A DNA stretch of 64,000 nucleotides from Nitrospira sp. (GTDB lineage: Bacteria > Nitrospirota > Nitrospiria > Nitrospirales > Nitrospiraceae): positions 186,001 to 250,000 of the forward strand of contig JARFXO010000002.1 of assembly GCA_029194665.1 (NCBI GenBank). Direction: 5' to 3'. Below the pieces are notes generated by a model. It did no database searches. It saw nothing but the letters and a program-made list of their open reading frames with translations, and was not told where the DNA came from. This document shows positions 36,518-44,831 of the stretch, in pieces; position 1 is the stretch's first letter, and each line of letters begins with the position of its first letter. Position numbers and translations under genes: made by a program.

Positions 36518-36883
36518 GTGGACGGCCTGGTCTCCGGGCAGCGCCGGCCACGGACCTCGCTGATTGCGGCCCGTATGGATGGGCGATTCGAAGAACCACT
36601 GCTGTTTGAGGGGACGTGCGATACGGTGGTCTTCAACACCTGGCTCAAGACGAGGCTGTGCCCGCGTCTCAATGCCCAGCACCTCGTGATCATGGACAAC
36701 GCGGCCTTTCACACATCGTCGGAGACGGCGGCGCTCATCGAGGCCACCGGCGCCACGCTGCTGTTCCTGCCGCCGTACTCTCCCGACTTTAACCCGATCG
36801 AACAGGACTTCGCTGCCCTCAAGAAACGCAGGGAATACCATGAAACCGCTACCCTCGATCAGATCGTGAAGGCCTATTCATAA
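36518..36883 (+). CDS. IS630 transposase, C-terminal DDE part (element 2)
   Basis: The frame is open from the A8 run (about 36360), so the ATG at 36518 is internal. VHIDECGF (upstream of that ATG), LVIMDNAAFHTS and YSPDFNPIEQDFAALKK give the DDE residues. Needs a +1 or equivalent slip at the A8 tract to be made as a fusion. Confidence 0.82.
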   Translation: MDGLVSGQRRPRTSLIAARMDGRFEEPLLFEGTCDTVVFNTWLKTRLCPRLNAQHLVIMDNAAFHTSSETAALIEATGATLLFLPPYSPDFNPIEQDFAALKKRREYHETATLDQIVKAYS

Positions 36884-37032
36884 CTATGGGCTTAGCTATA
36901 ATTAGGCCGCCGGCCCCCGCGGGAGGGCGCGAAATAAAATTTGACTAGGGCGTGTCATCAATTAATTTTCTCGATTCACAGAGCCATCGTGTTGTGATTT
37001 ACTCCGTCCCAGACCAAAGGAGGGGTCTGCGG

Positions 37033-37407
37033 ATGGTGAGACGGTATGGATTGCGTGATGACCAATGGGAGAAGATCGAGCATCTGCTGCCTGGTCGTGA
37101 AGAGACGGTGGGCGTGACGGCGAAGGACAACCGGCTGTTTGTGGAAGCGGTGTTGTACCGGTATCGCGCGGGGATCCCGTGGCGGGATCTGCCGGAGCGG
37201 TTCGGAGATTTCCGAGTGATCCACACACGCCATACGCGCTGGAGTCGACGCGGCGTCTGGAAGCGGGTGTTTGAACGTCTTGCTGACGATCCTGACAACG
37301 AATACGCGATGATCGATTCCACCATCGTTCGTGCCCACCAGCACAGCGCTGGTGCAAAAGGGGGCACCACGCGCAGGAAGCCATCGGACGCAGCAAGGGT
37401 GGCCTGA
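37033..37407 (+). CDS. IS5 transposase, first frame
   Basis: It starts MVRRYGLRDDQWEKIEHLLPG at ATG 37033 and reaches AMIDSTIVRAHQHSAGAKG, with the first catalytic aspartate. The heptamer A AAA GGG at the end of the conserved part allows a -1 shift into the second frame, a usual feature of this IS group. Confidence 0.85.
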   Translation: MVRRYGLRDDQWEKIEHLLPGREETVGVTAKDNRLFVEAVLYRYRAGIPWRDLPERFGDFRVIHTRHTRWSRRGVWKRVFERLADDPDNEYAMIDSTIVRAHQHSAGAKGGTTRRKPSDAARVA

Positions 37408-37793
37408 CCACCAAAATCCACGCCACCTGTGATGCGTTGGGTAACCCAACGGGGTTTCATCTCACCCCAGGGCAGGCGCATGACCTGGAGGGCGCCGATG
37501 TCTTGCTACCCGGCATTGACGCGGATACCATCATTGCCGATAAGGCCTTTGATGCCGATGAACGGGTGATCCAGCCGCTGCAACGAGCGGGCAAGGTCGT
37601 GGTCATTCCCCCCAAAGCCAACAGAACCACCCCCCGCGAATACGATCAAGACCTCTACCGAGCCCGGCATCTGATTGAGAACTTCTTCGCCAGACTCAAG
37701 CAATTCCGCGCCATCGCCACCCGCTACGACAAACGCGCCGCCAATTTCCTCGGTGCCATCTATCTCGCTGCTTCAATGACATGGCTTAATTGA
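37375..37793 (+). CDS. IS5 transposase, second frame (made by -1 frameshift)
   Basis: Beginning after the A4G5 run, the frame reads EAIGRSKGGLTTKIHA, then DTIIADKAFDAD (second aspartate) and YRARHLIENFFARLKQFR (catalytic glutamate), ending at MTWLN. The combined transposase has about 250 residues. The boundaries of the fused product are inferred from the slippery heptamer. Confidence 0.8.
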
Positions 37794-37802
37794 TGACACG
37801 CC

Positions 37803-37846
37803 CTAGAACAGCTGCACGATGAAACACTTCAGATGCCGCGTCTCCC
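37803..37846 (-). pseudogene. Remnant 3 of the rlmI 3' end
   Basis: Leftward this encodes ETRHLKCFIVQLF and a stop, matching the last 13 residues of the RlmI-type protein. Homology ends at TCTCC (37846), directly followed by the end of cyanase copy 2. The left border is the IS5 terminal repeat. Confidence 0.7.
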
Positions 37847-37849
37847 TCA

Positions 37850-38286
37850 GAACGACTTATACCCAAGCCATTGCCGTTCAGCGTGATTTTGCAGCGGGTT
37901 TCACCCTGGCTGCCGGTGACCTTTTCCATGTCCACCGTGAAATCGATCGCGCTCATGATGCCGTCGCCGAACATCTCGTTGGCCACCTCACGCAAAGAAT
38001 CGCCGTATACGCCGACAATTTCGAGTAACCGGTACTTGAACGGGTCCGTCATGTTGGGCAGATCCGTACGTACCGGAAAGCCGCTCAAGGACTGAATGAC
38101 CTCGTTGTCCAAATCCAAAAGCTTGCCGACCTTCGCCGCTTCGTCCGGGGTAAATCGGTGATTACCATTCAAGGCCGCCGCCACGAACGTTGGGTTCTTG
38201 CCGAGGGCTTTCGCGACGTCCGCGATCATGAGTTTCTTCCCGAGCCGAGCGGCCTTGACCTTGCTGCGTATCGCTTCTTTTTCCAT
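37850..38286 (-). pseudogene. cynS: Cyanase, copy 2, with C-terminal frameshift
   Basis: The protein is over 90 percent identical by eye to copy 1 from MEKEAIRSKVKAARL to GETRCKITLNG, with the catalytic Arg, Glu and Ser retained (KYRLLE, GDGIMSAID). Where copy 1 has CCATTTGCC, this copy has CCATTGCC near 37867. The loss of one T replaces the terminal KWLEYKSF by an unrelated tail of about 34 residues that runs through rlmI remnant 3 into the IS5 element. The C-terminus packs at the decamer interface, so activity is doubtful. Upstream sequence is also shared with copy 1 to about 38390. Confidence 0.82.
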
Positions 38287-38358
38287 GCTGGCCTCCAATA
38301 GATAGGGGGGGCTCTATCAACAATCAACCGGGACCCTATGGAAAAGAGATGGACGCGA

Positions 38359-38407
38359 ACCTCTCATGCGGCCTCGGACATAACAGGAAGGAACTGTTCG
38401 CACCAAA
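38359..38407. repeat. 50-base repeat, copy B (upstream of cyanase copy 2)
   Basis: It matches copies at 31712-31761 and 40279-40327, from ACCTCTCATGCGGCCT to TTCGCACCAAA. It closes the duplicated cyanase block on its right side. Confidence 0.65.
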
Positions 38408-38472
38408 GGCGAGTTACCTCGCATGGCGGAGTTTCACCCCCGCCATCCCAGAATCCATACCGGTTGGTGGAC

Positions 38473-38808
38473 CTAACGATTCGAGGGTCGTCTGCCGGCC
38501 ATTTCCAGATGTAGGCCGGCCTGTCGGTCCTGTTCGCGCGCCGCGTCCTCGTAAAACTGCGTGAGCATTTGCGCACCGGCCACCCAGTCCGAATCATGTC
38601 CGAAGAGCTGTTCGTAGGTCAAGGCGCGATTGGCTTGTTCTGCTGCCTTTTTGCGGGAAATCACAGCCTGTCGAGAGTAATAGGAAGCGATTCTTAAATG
38701 GTCCTGATTTGAGTTGGGCGAGTCGGCATCAAGCTGCGCCGACAGGCCTCGTCCGCATCCGGTTGTGAACAGGAGGCTTGCGAATAAGAGGAACGTGGCG
38801 ATCTTCAT
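38473..38808 (-). CDS. Small predicted lipoprotein
   Basis: ATG 38808 opens a 111-residue protein with a lipoprotein signal (MKIATFLLFASLLFTTGC, lipobox cysteine at 18). The mature part is helical and charged (SYYSRQAVISRKKAAEQANRALTYEQL), with a conserved-looking GHDSDWVAGAQMLTQFYEDAA segment. Probably anchored in the outer membrane and facing the periplasm. No named family recognised. Confidence 0.65.
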   Translation of the reverse strand: MKIATFLLFASLLFTTGCGRGLSAQLDADSPNSNQDHLRIASYYSRQAVISRKKAAEQANRALTYEQLFGHDSDWVAGAQMLTQFYEDAAREQDRQAGLHLEMAGRRPSNR

Positions 38809-39003
38809 GCGATGGAGATCTTCCTTTACTGATATTATGCTACTGTGCGCTAGTCCGATCAACAAGGGTGCCGTTCATCCCATCCCACCACTTTTCCGAC
38901 GTATATTTCCAGGTTCCGTAGGCCCTCTAGCTCAGATGCCGCAGTCCAGCGTACAATAAATCTCAGACGAGCGGGAGGACCCTGCTGGACCGGAGGAACC
39001 ACC

Positions 39004-40155
39004 ATGAAACGGACTGTGGCCGCCCTGCTGTCGGTTCTGCTGGTGGGAGGGTGCGGCGTCCTCGTTCCATATATCTATGATGCCCAAACACTACGGGATC
39101 GGTTGGTCGTATCGATGTCGAAGGAACAAGTCCTGAAGCAGTTGGGCAAACCGAATCGTGTCGTCCAGAATGAGGGGCAGCAGACCATTTGGGAATATCG
39201 GTTCTATCCAGAGGGCGATTGGACTGCCTATGTGATCCATTGTCCGTTTTTCCCAAACTGCTACTTTCCGGGCGAAGCGGGGCATCCGTATTATGTCGTG
39301 TTGCAGGACAATCAATTGTGCCTCTGGGGAACGCCTGAGGTCGTCCGGCCCCTGCTGGGGCTGGTCTGTGGGCCTACTGTTCCGCTCGATGGACAAGAGC
39401 ATGTCCGTGGAGACCTTCGCATTTCGGTGATTCCGGTATTCATGCCTCCTCCCATCGTGCCCCTGCCGCAGCGTTTAGCCATCATGCCTGTCGACGGGTC
39501 GTCTGATGTCGAAATCAGCTCATGGCTCGATCTGACCTTGAATTTCCTGCGCACACGCCATCGAGACTTGGTGCTGGTGGAACGAGAGGATCTGCAGGCG
39601 GTGCTGGAGGAGATGGGCATCCAATACGGCGGCCATGTCGATGACGAAACGTCGATCCATATCGGGAGGCTTCTCGGCGCGGACAGTTTGCTGATCTATC
39701 GAATGATCCTACCGAAGGGTATGCCATTGTCGGCAGCGGTCGAACTCCGCCTCTTCCAGGTTGAAAGCGGAACCACTCTGTTCCGCCAAATGGTTTCGGG
39801 AAGCCAAACGCCGCCCGTACCGGTCGCAGCCAGGACCCAGCGTTCCGCCAAGCCTGACTCTCTCATCAATCGTCTCTTGCTCCAAGAAACCGCCACCTAT
39901 GGATTGGCTGCGCTCACGGCTGCCTTCGGCGATAATCCATTAGGACTGGTGCCGGACTACACTTGGTCGGGGCAGGGCATAAAAGTACTGGACGTCCTTC
40001 AAGGGGGACCGGGCTTCCGTGCCGGAATCAAGTCGGGTGATCAAATCGTGGAGTCCGACGATCGACCGGTCGGGAGCTGGTCGGATCCGGTCACACTCCC
40101 GGCGCAGTTGACCGTCAGGCATAACGGGGTCCCCATCGAGATGTCTGTCAGATGA
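39004..40155 (+). CDS. Multidomain lipoprotein: BamE-like, CsgG-like and PDZ parts
   Basis: The 383-residue protein has a lipoprotein signal (lipobox LLVGGC, Cys17). A BamE/SmpA-like domain follows (residues 25-70, MSKEQVLKQLGKPNRVVQNEG and WEYRFYP). Next is a CsgG/FlgO-like alpha-beta domain (about 155-270, LAIMPVDGSS, LDLTLNFLRTRHRDLVLVERED, IGRLLGADSLLIYR). The C-terminus is a PDZ domain (about 315-383, GIKVLDVLQGGPGFRAGIKSGDQIVE, in part). The combination suggests a periplasmic outer-membrane adaptor that binds partner C-termini. Domain assignments are from motifs by eye. Confidence 0.72.
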   Translation: MKRTVAALLSVLLVGGCGVLVPYIYDAQTLRDRLVVSMSKEQVLKQLGKPNRVVQNEGQQTIWEYRFYPEGDWTAYVIHCPFFPNCYFPGEAGHPYYVVLQDNQLCLWGTPEVVRPLLGLVCGPTVPLDGQEHVRGDLRISVIPVFMPPPIVPLPQRLAIMPVDGSSDVEISSWLDLTLNFLRTRHRDLVLVEREDLQAVLEEMGIQYGGHVDDETSIHIGRLLGADSLLIYRMILPKGMPLSAAVELRLFQVESGTTLFRQMVSGSQTPPVPVAARTQRSAKPDSLINRLLLQETATYGLAALTAAFGDNPLGLVPDYTWSGQGIKVLDVLQGGPGFRAGIKSGDQIVESDDRPVGSWSDPVTLPAQLTVRHNGVPIEMSVR

Positions 40156-40278
40156 CCGGTGAACCCGAGTGGTGTCAGGTGTCGAGCAGGAGAGGGGGAT
40201 AGATTCGTGAGGTTTCAATCGTTCAGCTTCAGAGAGGAAGGCGATCGTCATCCATATCGAGGGGTCCTATACAATGCC

Positions 40279-40327
40279 ACCTCTCATGCAGCCTTGGACG
40301 TACCTGAAAGGAGGTGTTCGCACCAAA
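40279..40327. repeat. 50-base repeat, copy C (at the 3' end of rlmI)
   Basis: From ACCTCTCATGCAGCCT to TTCGCACCAAA it matches copies A and B. It ends seven bases before the stop codon of rlmI, so the repeat and the rlmI end are adjacent here but separated by cyanase at the other loci. Confidence 0.65.
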
Positions 40328-40333
40328 AATCTG

Positions 40334-41509
40334 TTAAAACGCCTGCACGATGAAACACTTCAGATACCGAGTCTCCGGCATACTGGCTAAGATGGGATGG
40401 TCGGCGCTTTGGCCTCGTTGTTCGATCAAGCGGATGTCTCGCCTTGCATCACGGGCGGCGAGGCGAATGCCGGTCCAGAGATCCGCTTCGGATACTGGGT
40501 GAGAACAACTACATGTAACCAGAAACCCGTCCGGATTCAATAATTTTAACCCCAATAGATTGATGTCCTTGTATCCAGCTAGGGCGCCCGGCAAGGCCTG
40601 TTTGCTCCGTGCAAAGGCCGGGGGATCGAGGATGACGAGATCATAGCGTCGGCCGGCTTTCACCAGGTGGCGCATTTCCTCGAATGCATCGGCTTGGCGA
40701 TAAGTGCAACGAGTCTCTGCCCTATTCATCACCGCATGTTGTCGAGCAGTCGCCAGCGTGTCTTGGCTGATATCGAGACTCTCCACAGAGGCCGCTCCAG
40801 CAAGGGCGGCATGAATGCCGAACGCGCCGGTATGGCAAAATACTTCCAACACCTCGGCTCCTGCTGCCAACTTCGCTGCAACCAGCCGATTCTCCCGTTG
40901 GTCGCAAAACCAACCGGTCTTTTGCCCCCGTTCCACATCGACGAGAAACTTAGCATCCCCTTCCTGAATCTCGACTTGCGTCGGACCGCTGCCGCGAAGA
41001 AAGCCTCGCTCCAGCGGCAAGCCTTCGAGTGACCGACTCTTGGCATCATTCCGAAGATAGATGCCTGCGCCGTTCAATTCCTTCATCAGGACATCGGCCA
41101 ACAGCTCTTTTCTGGAGTCCATGCCAACGGACAGAGTCTGCATGACCAGCAACTGATCATACCGATCAACGATCAGCCCGGGCAGTCGATCCCCTTCTCC
41201 ATAAATCAAACGGTACGCATTGGACTGAGCGACGACGCGTTGCCGTAAGTGGATCGCCTGTTGAATTCTCTCCAGCCAGAACGTCTCGTCGATCGGTTCA
41301 TCCTGGAACGTCAGCAGGCGGACTCTGATTTTCGAAGCAGGGCTATAGAGGCCGCGACCATAGAATCGGCCGTCTGGGGTGAGGACATCGATCAGGCCGC
41401 CGGCTATTGGTTCACCGACCACTGGTCCCAGCTGGCCGGCATAGATCCAGAGATGCCGACTCTCTGACCCACGTGATGCGGTGAGACGAATCTGTGCAGT
41501 CTGCCTCAT
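40334..41509 (-). CDS. rlmI: RlmI-type class I SAM-dependent 23S rRNA methyltransferase
   Basis: The 391-residue protein starts at ATG 41509 (MRQTAQIRLTASRGSESRHLWIYAGQLG), giving the usual N-terminal PUA domain; ATGs at 41521 and 41557 are possible. A central RNA-binding part is followed by the Rossmann methylase domain, with EVLEVFCHTGAFGIHAALAGA (motif I) and YDLVILDPPAFARSKQALPGALAGYKDINLL (motif IV, in part). It fits cytosine-C5 methyltransferases of the RlmI/RlmK group, acting on 23S rRNA. Its last 40 codons recur as three remnants. It is divergent from the decarboxylase gene. Confidence 0.87.
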   Translation of the reverse strand: MRQTAQIRLTASRGSESRHLWIYAGQLGPVVGEPIAGGLIDVLTPDGRFYGRGLYSPASKIRVRLLTFQDEPIDETFWLERIQQAIHLRQRVVAQSNAYRLIYGEGDRLPGLIVDRYDQLLVMQTLSVGMDSRKELLADVLMKELNGAGIYLRNDAKSRSLEGLPLERGFLRGSGPTQVEIQEGDAKFLVDVERGQKTGWFCDQRENRLVAAKLAAGAEVLEVFCHTGAFGIHAALAGAASVESLDISQDTLATARQHAVMNRAETRCTYRQADAFEEMRHLVKAGRRYDLVILDPPAFARSKQALPGALAGYKDINLLGLKLLNPDGFLVTCSCSHPVSEADLWTGIRLAARDARRDIRLIEQRGQSADHPILASMPETRYLKCFIVQAF

Positions 41510-41675
41510 ACCTTTTCCCATGCCCTGTTGTACCCGACGAGACGAGTGATCGGTCAAGTGGTGGATGAAAGAAATCAGACACTGCCTGGTTGTTCTTGAC
41601 GAAGTGTCGTCAGTATGTTTTCCTGAAGCCAGAACATTGAGTCACGATCGAATGGACGCTATTGAGAGCACGCAC

Positions 41676-43337
41676 ATGAGCACCCACGCTACGATCGGAT
41701 CGGCTGTATTGGATCGTCTGCATCGCCTTGGCGTCCGTCATATCTTCGGTATTCCAGGTGACTATGTCTTGTCTCTCTACCAGCTGATCGAAGCCTCGCC
41801 GATCAAGCAGATCGGGACGACCAGGGAGGATTCCGCCGGCTTTGCAGCTGACGCCTATGCCAGGATTAACGGTATCGGGGCCCTGTGCGTGACCTATTGT
41901 GTGGGCGGATTGAATACCGTCAACGCGATTGCCTGCGCCTATGCGGAACGATCGCCGGTGGTCTTGCTCACCGGTTCTCCCGGGCTCTCGGAACGAACCC
42001 GCACACCGTATTTGCATCATATGGTTCGCGATTTCTCCACGCAACGAGAAGTCTTTGAACGGATGACGGTCGCCGCGGTGACGTTGGACGATCCGTTGAC
42101 CGCCGAGCGAGAGATGGATCAGGCCTTTGCCGCCCTGCTTCGCTACCGTCGTCCCATTTACATCGAAATTCCCAGAGACATGGTTCACTGCCCGCTGACA
42201 GGAGGCATGAAGCCGTTCCGCATTGAGGATACGCCGAGTGACCCGGCTGCCCTGGAAGAAGCGATCGGTGAAGTACGACTTATGCTGGCGTCGGCCAAGA
42301 AGCCCGCCATGCTCGTCGGTGCGGAAGTCGGACGGTTCGGGCTCCAGGACGATTTGGCTCGTTTGGTAGAACGGCTCAACATTCCCGTCGCCTCGACGTT
42401 GCTCGGCAAATCGATTATCCGCGAGGATCATCCGCTCTATGTCGGGGTCTACGGAGGGCTGATCGGCCGAGACGACGTGCAACGGTTCATCAACGATTCC
42501 GACTGTCTGTTGATTCTGGGGTCCATTCTGTCTGATGTTGAGGATCTTGATGTCACGTCGCCCTTACTCTCCGAGGGACGAACCATCCACGCCACCGCCG
42601 ACCGTGTCGCCATCAAGCATCATCGGTATGAATCCATCAAGTTCCAGGACTTCGTCCAGGGCCTGGTAAAATCTCCGCTTCCTTCCTTTTCCCATTTCCA
42701 ACGATCGCTCCCATCCCAAACCGGCGTAGCATCCTCACCCCCGAACTTGGACGCCCCGGTGACGCTGGAGGGACTCTTCCGGCATTTGGATACGATGCTG
42801 ACCGAAAAGACGGTCGTCATCGCGGACGTCGGCGAGTCACTCTTTGCAGCGGCTGACCTGCACGTGCGCCATCGATTCGAGTTTCTGTCGCCGGCCTACT
42901 ACACCTCGATGGGATTCGCCGTTCCCGCTGCCTTAGGAGCCTCCTTCGCCGACCCCAGCCTACGATCTATCGTCCTGGTAGGAGACGGCGCTTTTCAGAT
43001 GACCGGCACTGAGTTAGCGAGCTGCGTCCGCTACGGGCAGGCTCCGATTGTGATCCTTCTTAACAATCACGGCTATTCAACCGAACGGGAGATCTTGGAC
43101 GGTCCCTTTAACGATGTATATGAATGGCAATATGACAAGGTGTGCGATCTGATTGGGGGTGGACGGGGCTCGCGGGTAAGCACCCAGAGAGAGTTCGAAC
43201 AGAGCCTCGCCGCCGCCTTTGCGGACCAACATCAGCTGCATCTCCTCAATGTTCTCTTGAGCCCCAGCGATCGATCGCCCGGCATGGTGCGCTTGGCAAG
43301 ACGCTTGGGCAAGAAGCTTTCTACTGATAAACCATAG
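41676..43337 (+). CDS. Thiamine-diphosphate 2-oxoacid decarboxylase (indolepyruvate/pyruvate decarboxylase family)
   Basis: From ATG 41676 (41652 possible) the product has 553 residues with the three domains of ThDP decarboxylases. The cofactor-activating glutamate is in IGTTREDSAGFAADAYAR (about residue 50). The N-terminal HH motif is in TPYLHHMVRDFS (about 111). The C-terminal ThDP motif is GDGAFQMTGTE through NNHGYSTE (about 435-465). It converts 2-oxoacids to aldehydes. The HH pair favours a decarboxylase over acetolactate synthase. The substrate (pyruvate, indolepyruvate or phenylpyruvate) is unknown. It stands alone before the solute operon. Confidence 0.85.
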   Translation: MSTHATIGSAVLDRLHRLGVRHIFGIPGDYVLSLYQLIEASPIKQIGTTREDSAGFAADAYARINGIGALCVTYCVGGLNTVNAIACAYAERSPVVLLTGSPGLSERTRTPYLHHMVRDFSTQREVFERMTVAAVTLDDPLTAEREMDQAFAALLRYRRPIYIEIPRDMVHCPLTGGMKPFRIEDTPSDPAALEEAIGEVRLMLASAKKPAMLVGAEVGRFGLQDDLARLVERLNIPVASTLLGKSIIREDHPLYVGVYGGLIGRDDVQRFINDSDCLLILGSILSDVEDLDVTSPLLSEGRTIHATADRVAIKHHRYESIKFQDFVQGLVKSPLPSFSHFQRSLPSQTGVASSPPNLDAPVTLEGLFRHLDTMLTEKTVVIADVGESLFAAADLHVRHRFEFLSPAYYTSMGFAVPAALGASFADPSLRSIVLVGDGAFQMTGTELASCVRYGQAPIVILLNNHGYSTEREILDGPFNDVYEWQYDKVCDLIGGGRGSRVSTQREFEQSLAAAFADQHQLHLLNVLLSPSDRSPGMVRLARRLGKKLSTDKP

Positions 43338-43484
43338 GGACAACCCTCCACTCCTGCCTGCTTTCCCCTACAGCTCCATCAGATATTTCCATTAGCTTCC
43401 CCGCAACTGATGCGTGAAGCGATGAGAATCTAGGGTTTTTTCCACGAGGTCAGAATGGTATACTCCCTGCACCTTTTCCCCATA

Positions 43485-43512
43485 TTTGTATTTCACTTAG
43501 CCGGGGTATAAT
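43485..43512 (+). promoter_or_regulatory. Promoter of the compatible-solute operon
   Basis: TTTGTA (43485-43490) and TATAAT (43507-43512) are 16 bases apart, about 77 bases before the GTG start at 43589. The -10 matches consensus and the -35 is weaker. Confidence 0.45.
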
Positions 43513-43588
43513 CTACCCCTCCTCGTCTATCTGACTTTACGCGAGACCGGCTTTCAGTAATAATTAGGGATCCGTAAAAGAGGATACC

Positions 43589-44831
43589 GTGTCTGACTTT
43601 TATCAAAATGGAGTCGTGACGGTTCTCCACCGGCTCGGCCAGTCCAACATTGAGCAACTTGAGCAAGAGCTCGAACGATATGCGAGGACGACTCCGATCG
43701 CCTTGGTTCTCCCCTCCCTCTATTCGGAGCTGGAACGGCCGGCTCTCAAGCGAATCGTCGAAATCCTCGGCGAAGTTCGATATGTCAACGAAATCGTCAT
43801 CTCCTTGGATCAGGCCTCCGCGTTGGAATTCAGACTGGCCAAGCAATTTTTTTCTCAGCTACCCCAACGAGTCCGTGTAATCTGGAACGACGGCGCCCGA
43901 ATCCAGGCACTATTGAACACACTCGTCTCGCATGAAATCGACATCGGGCTCCAGGGCAAAGGACGAGGATGTTGGACGGCCTACGGCTATGTGCTGGCCC
44001 GAGGCCAGAGCCAGGTGATCGCCATTCATGACTGCGATATCGTGAGTTACGATCGTCAGTACCTCGCTCGCCTCTGTTATCCCGTCGCCAATCCGAACCT
44101 CGCCTACGAATTTTGCAAAGGATATTACAGCCGCGTGACGGACCGGATGCATGGACGGGTGACGCGTCTCTTCATCACTCCGCTGATCCGCAGCCTACAA
44201 CTGTTGGTCGGACCGCATCCCCTGCTCTCGTTTCTGGATAGTTTTCGGTACCCGCTGGCCGGTGAATTCGCGATGGTGCGGGATCTGGCCTGGATCAACC
44301 GTATTCCAGGCGACTGGGGATTGGAGGTCGGCATGCTGGCGGAGGTATACCGCAATTGTGCGCTCCGGCGGATCTGCCGCGGACATCGCCGATGCCTATG
44401 AGCATAAGCATCAAACGCTGTCGACCCACAATCCGGATGCAGGCTTGCTCAAGATGTGCATCGATATCACGAAGTCCTTGTTCCGAAACCTGGCAAGCGA
44501 AGGTCTGGTCCTCTCGGAAAGCATACTCAAAACATTGCGAGCCACCTATCTCCAAGCCGCGCAAGAAGCGATCAGCCGGTATGAAAATGACGCGGCGATC
44601 AACAGCTTGCAGTTTGATCGCCACGAGGAACGGCGCGCCGTCGAAGTCTTTCTACGCGGCATGACCTTGGCGACGGACAGTTTCCTCGGAGATCCGTTGG
44701 GAGTCCCGATGATCTCGAACTGGAGCCGCGTCGCCCACGCCGTACCCGATATTTTTCATCGCCTCATGGACGCCGTAGAACAAGACCATGCCTGGGACCC
44801 CACAGCGGAAACAAGGCAGCCCGTCTCATGA
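43589..44831 (+). pseudogene. Glucosyl-3-phosphoglycerate synthase-like glycosyltransferase, frameshifted
   Basis: GTG 43589 follows AGAGGA. The first frame (MSDFYQNGVVTVLHRLG to YRNCALRRIC) and the second (ADIADAYEHKHQTLS to TAETRQPVS) form one protein of about 414 residues, crossing near 44373-44380 where one base is missing. The Rossmann-like donor site (ALVLPSLYSELERP) and a DxD-type motif (IAIHDCDIVSYD, about residue 150) point to GT-A glycosyltransferases of the GpgS type, which join a sugar nucleotide to 3-phosphoglycerate. The HAD phosphatase at the operon end supports this. The second frame overlaps the next gene by ATGA. Confidence 0.65.

Larger units (their letters stand above)
35997..36900 (+). 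mobile_element. IS630-family insertion sequence, element 2
   Basis: Terminal repeats TATAGCCAAGCCC (35997-36009) and GGGCTTAGCTATA (36888-36900) match over 12 of 13 bases and start with TA. The transposase lies in two frames joined by an A8 run. It belongs to a different IS630 subgroup from element 1, as the terminal repeats and protein sequence show. Confidence 0.85.
36948..37803 (+). mobile_element. IS5-family insertion sequence, complete
   Basis: Inverted repeats GGGCGTGTCATCAATTAA (36948-36965) and TTAATTGATGACACGCCC (37786-37803) are perfect and flanked by TA within CTAG-like targets. The 856-base length and two overlapping frames are normal for this IS5 subgroup. The right end lands precisely on the stop codon of rlmI remnant 3. 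Confidence 0.88.

Noticed and set aside
36901-36947. GC-rich stretch between two IS elements considered as tRNA or terminator
   Set aside because: It has no cloverleaf and no U-tract; it is just spacer DNA.
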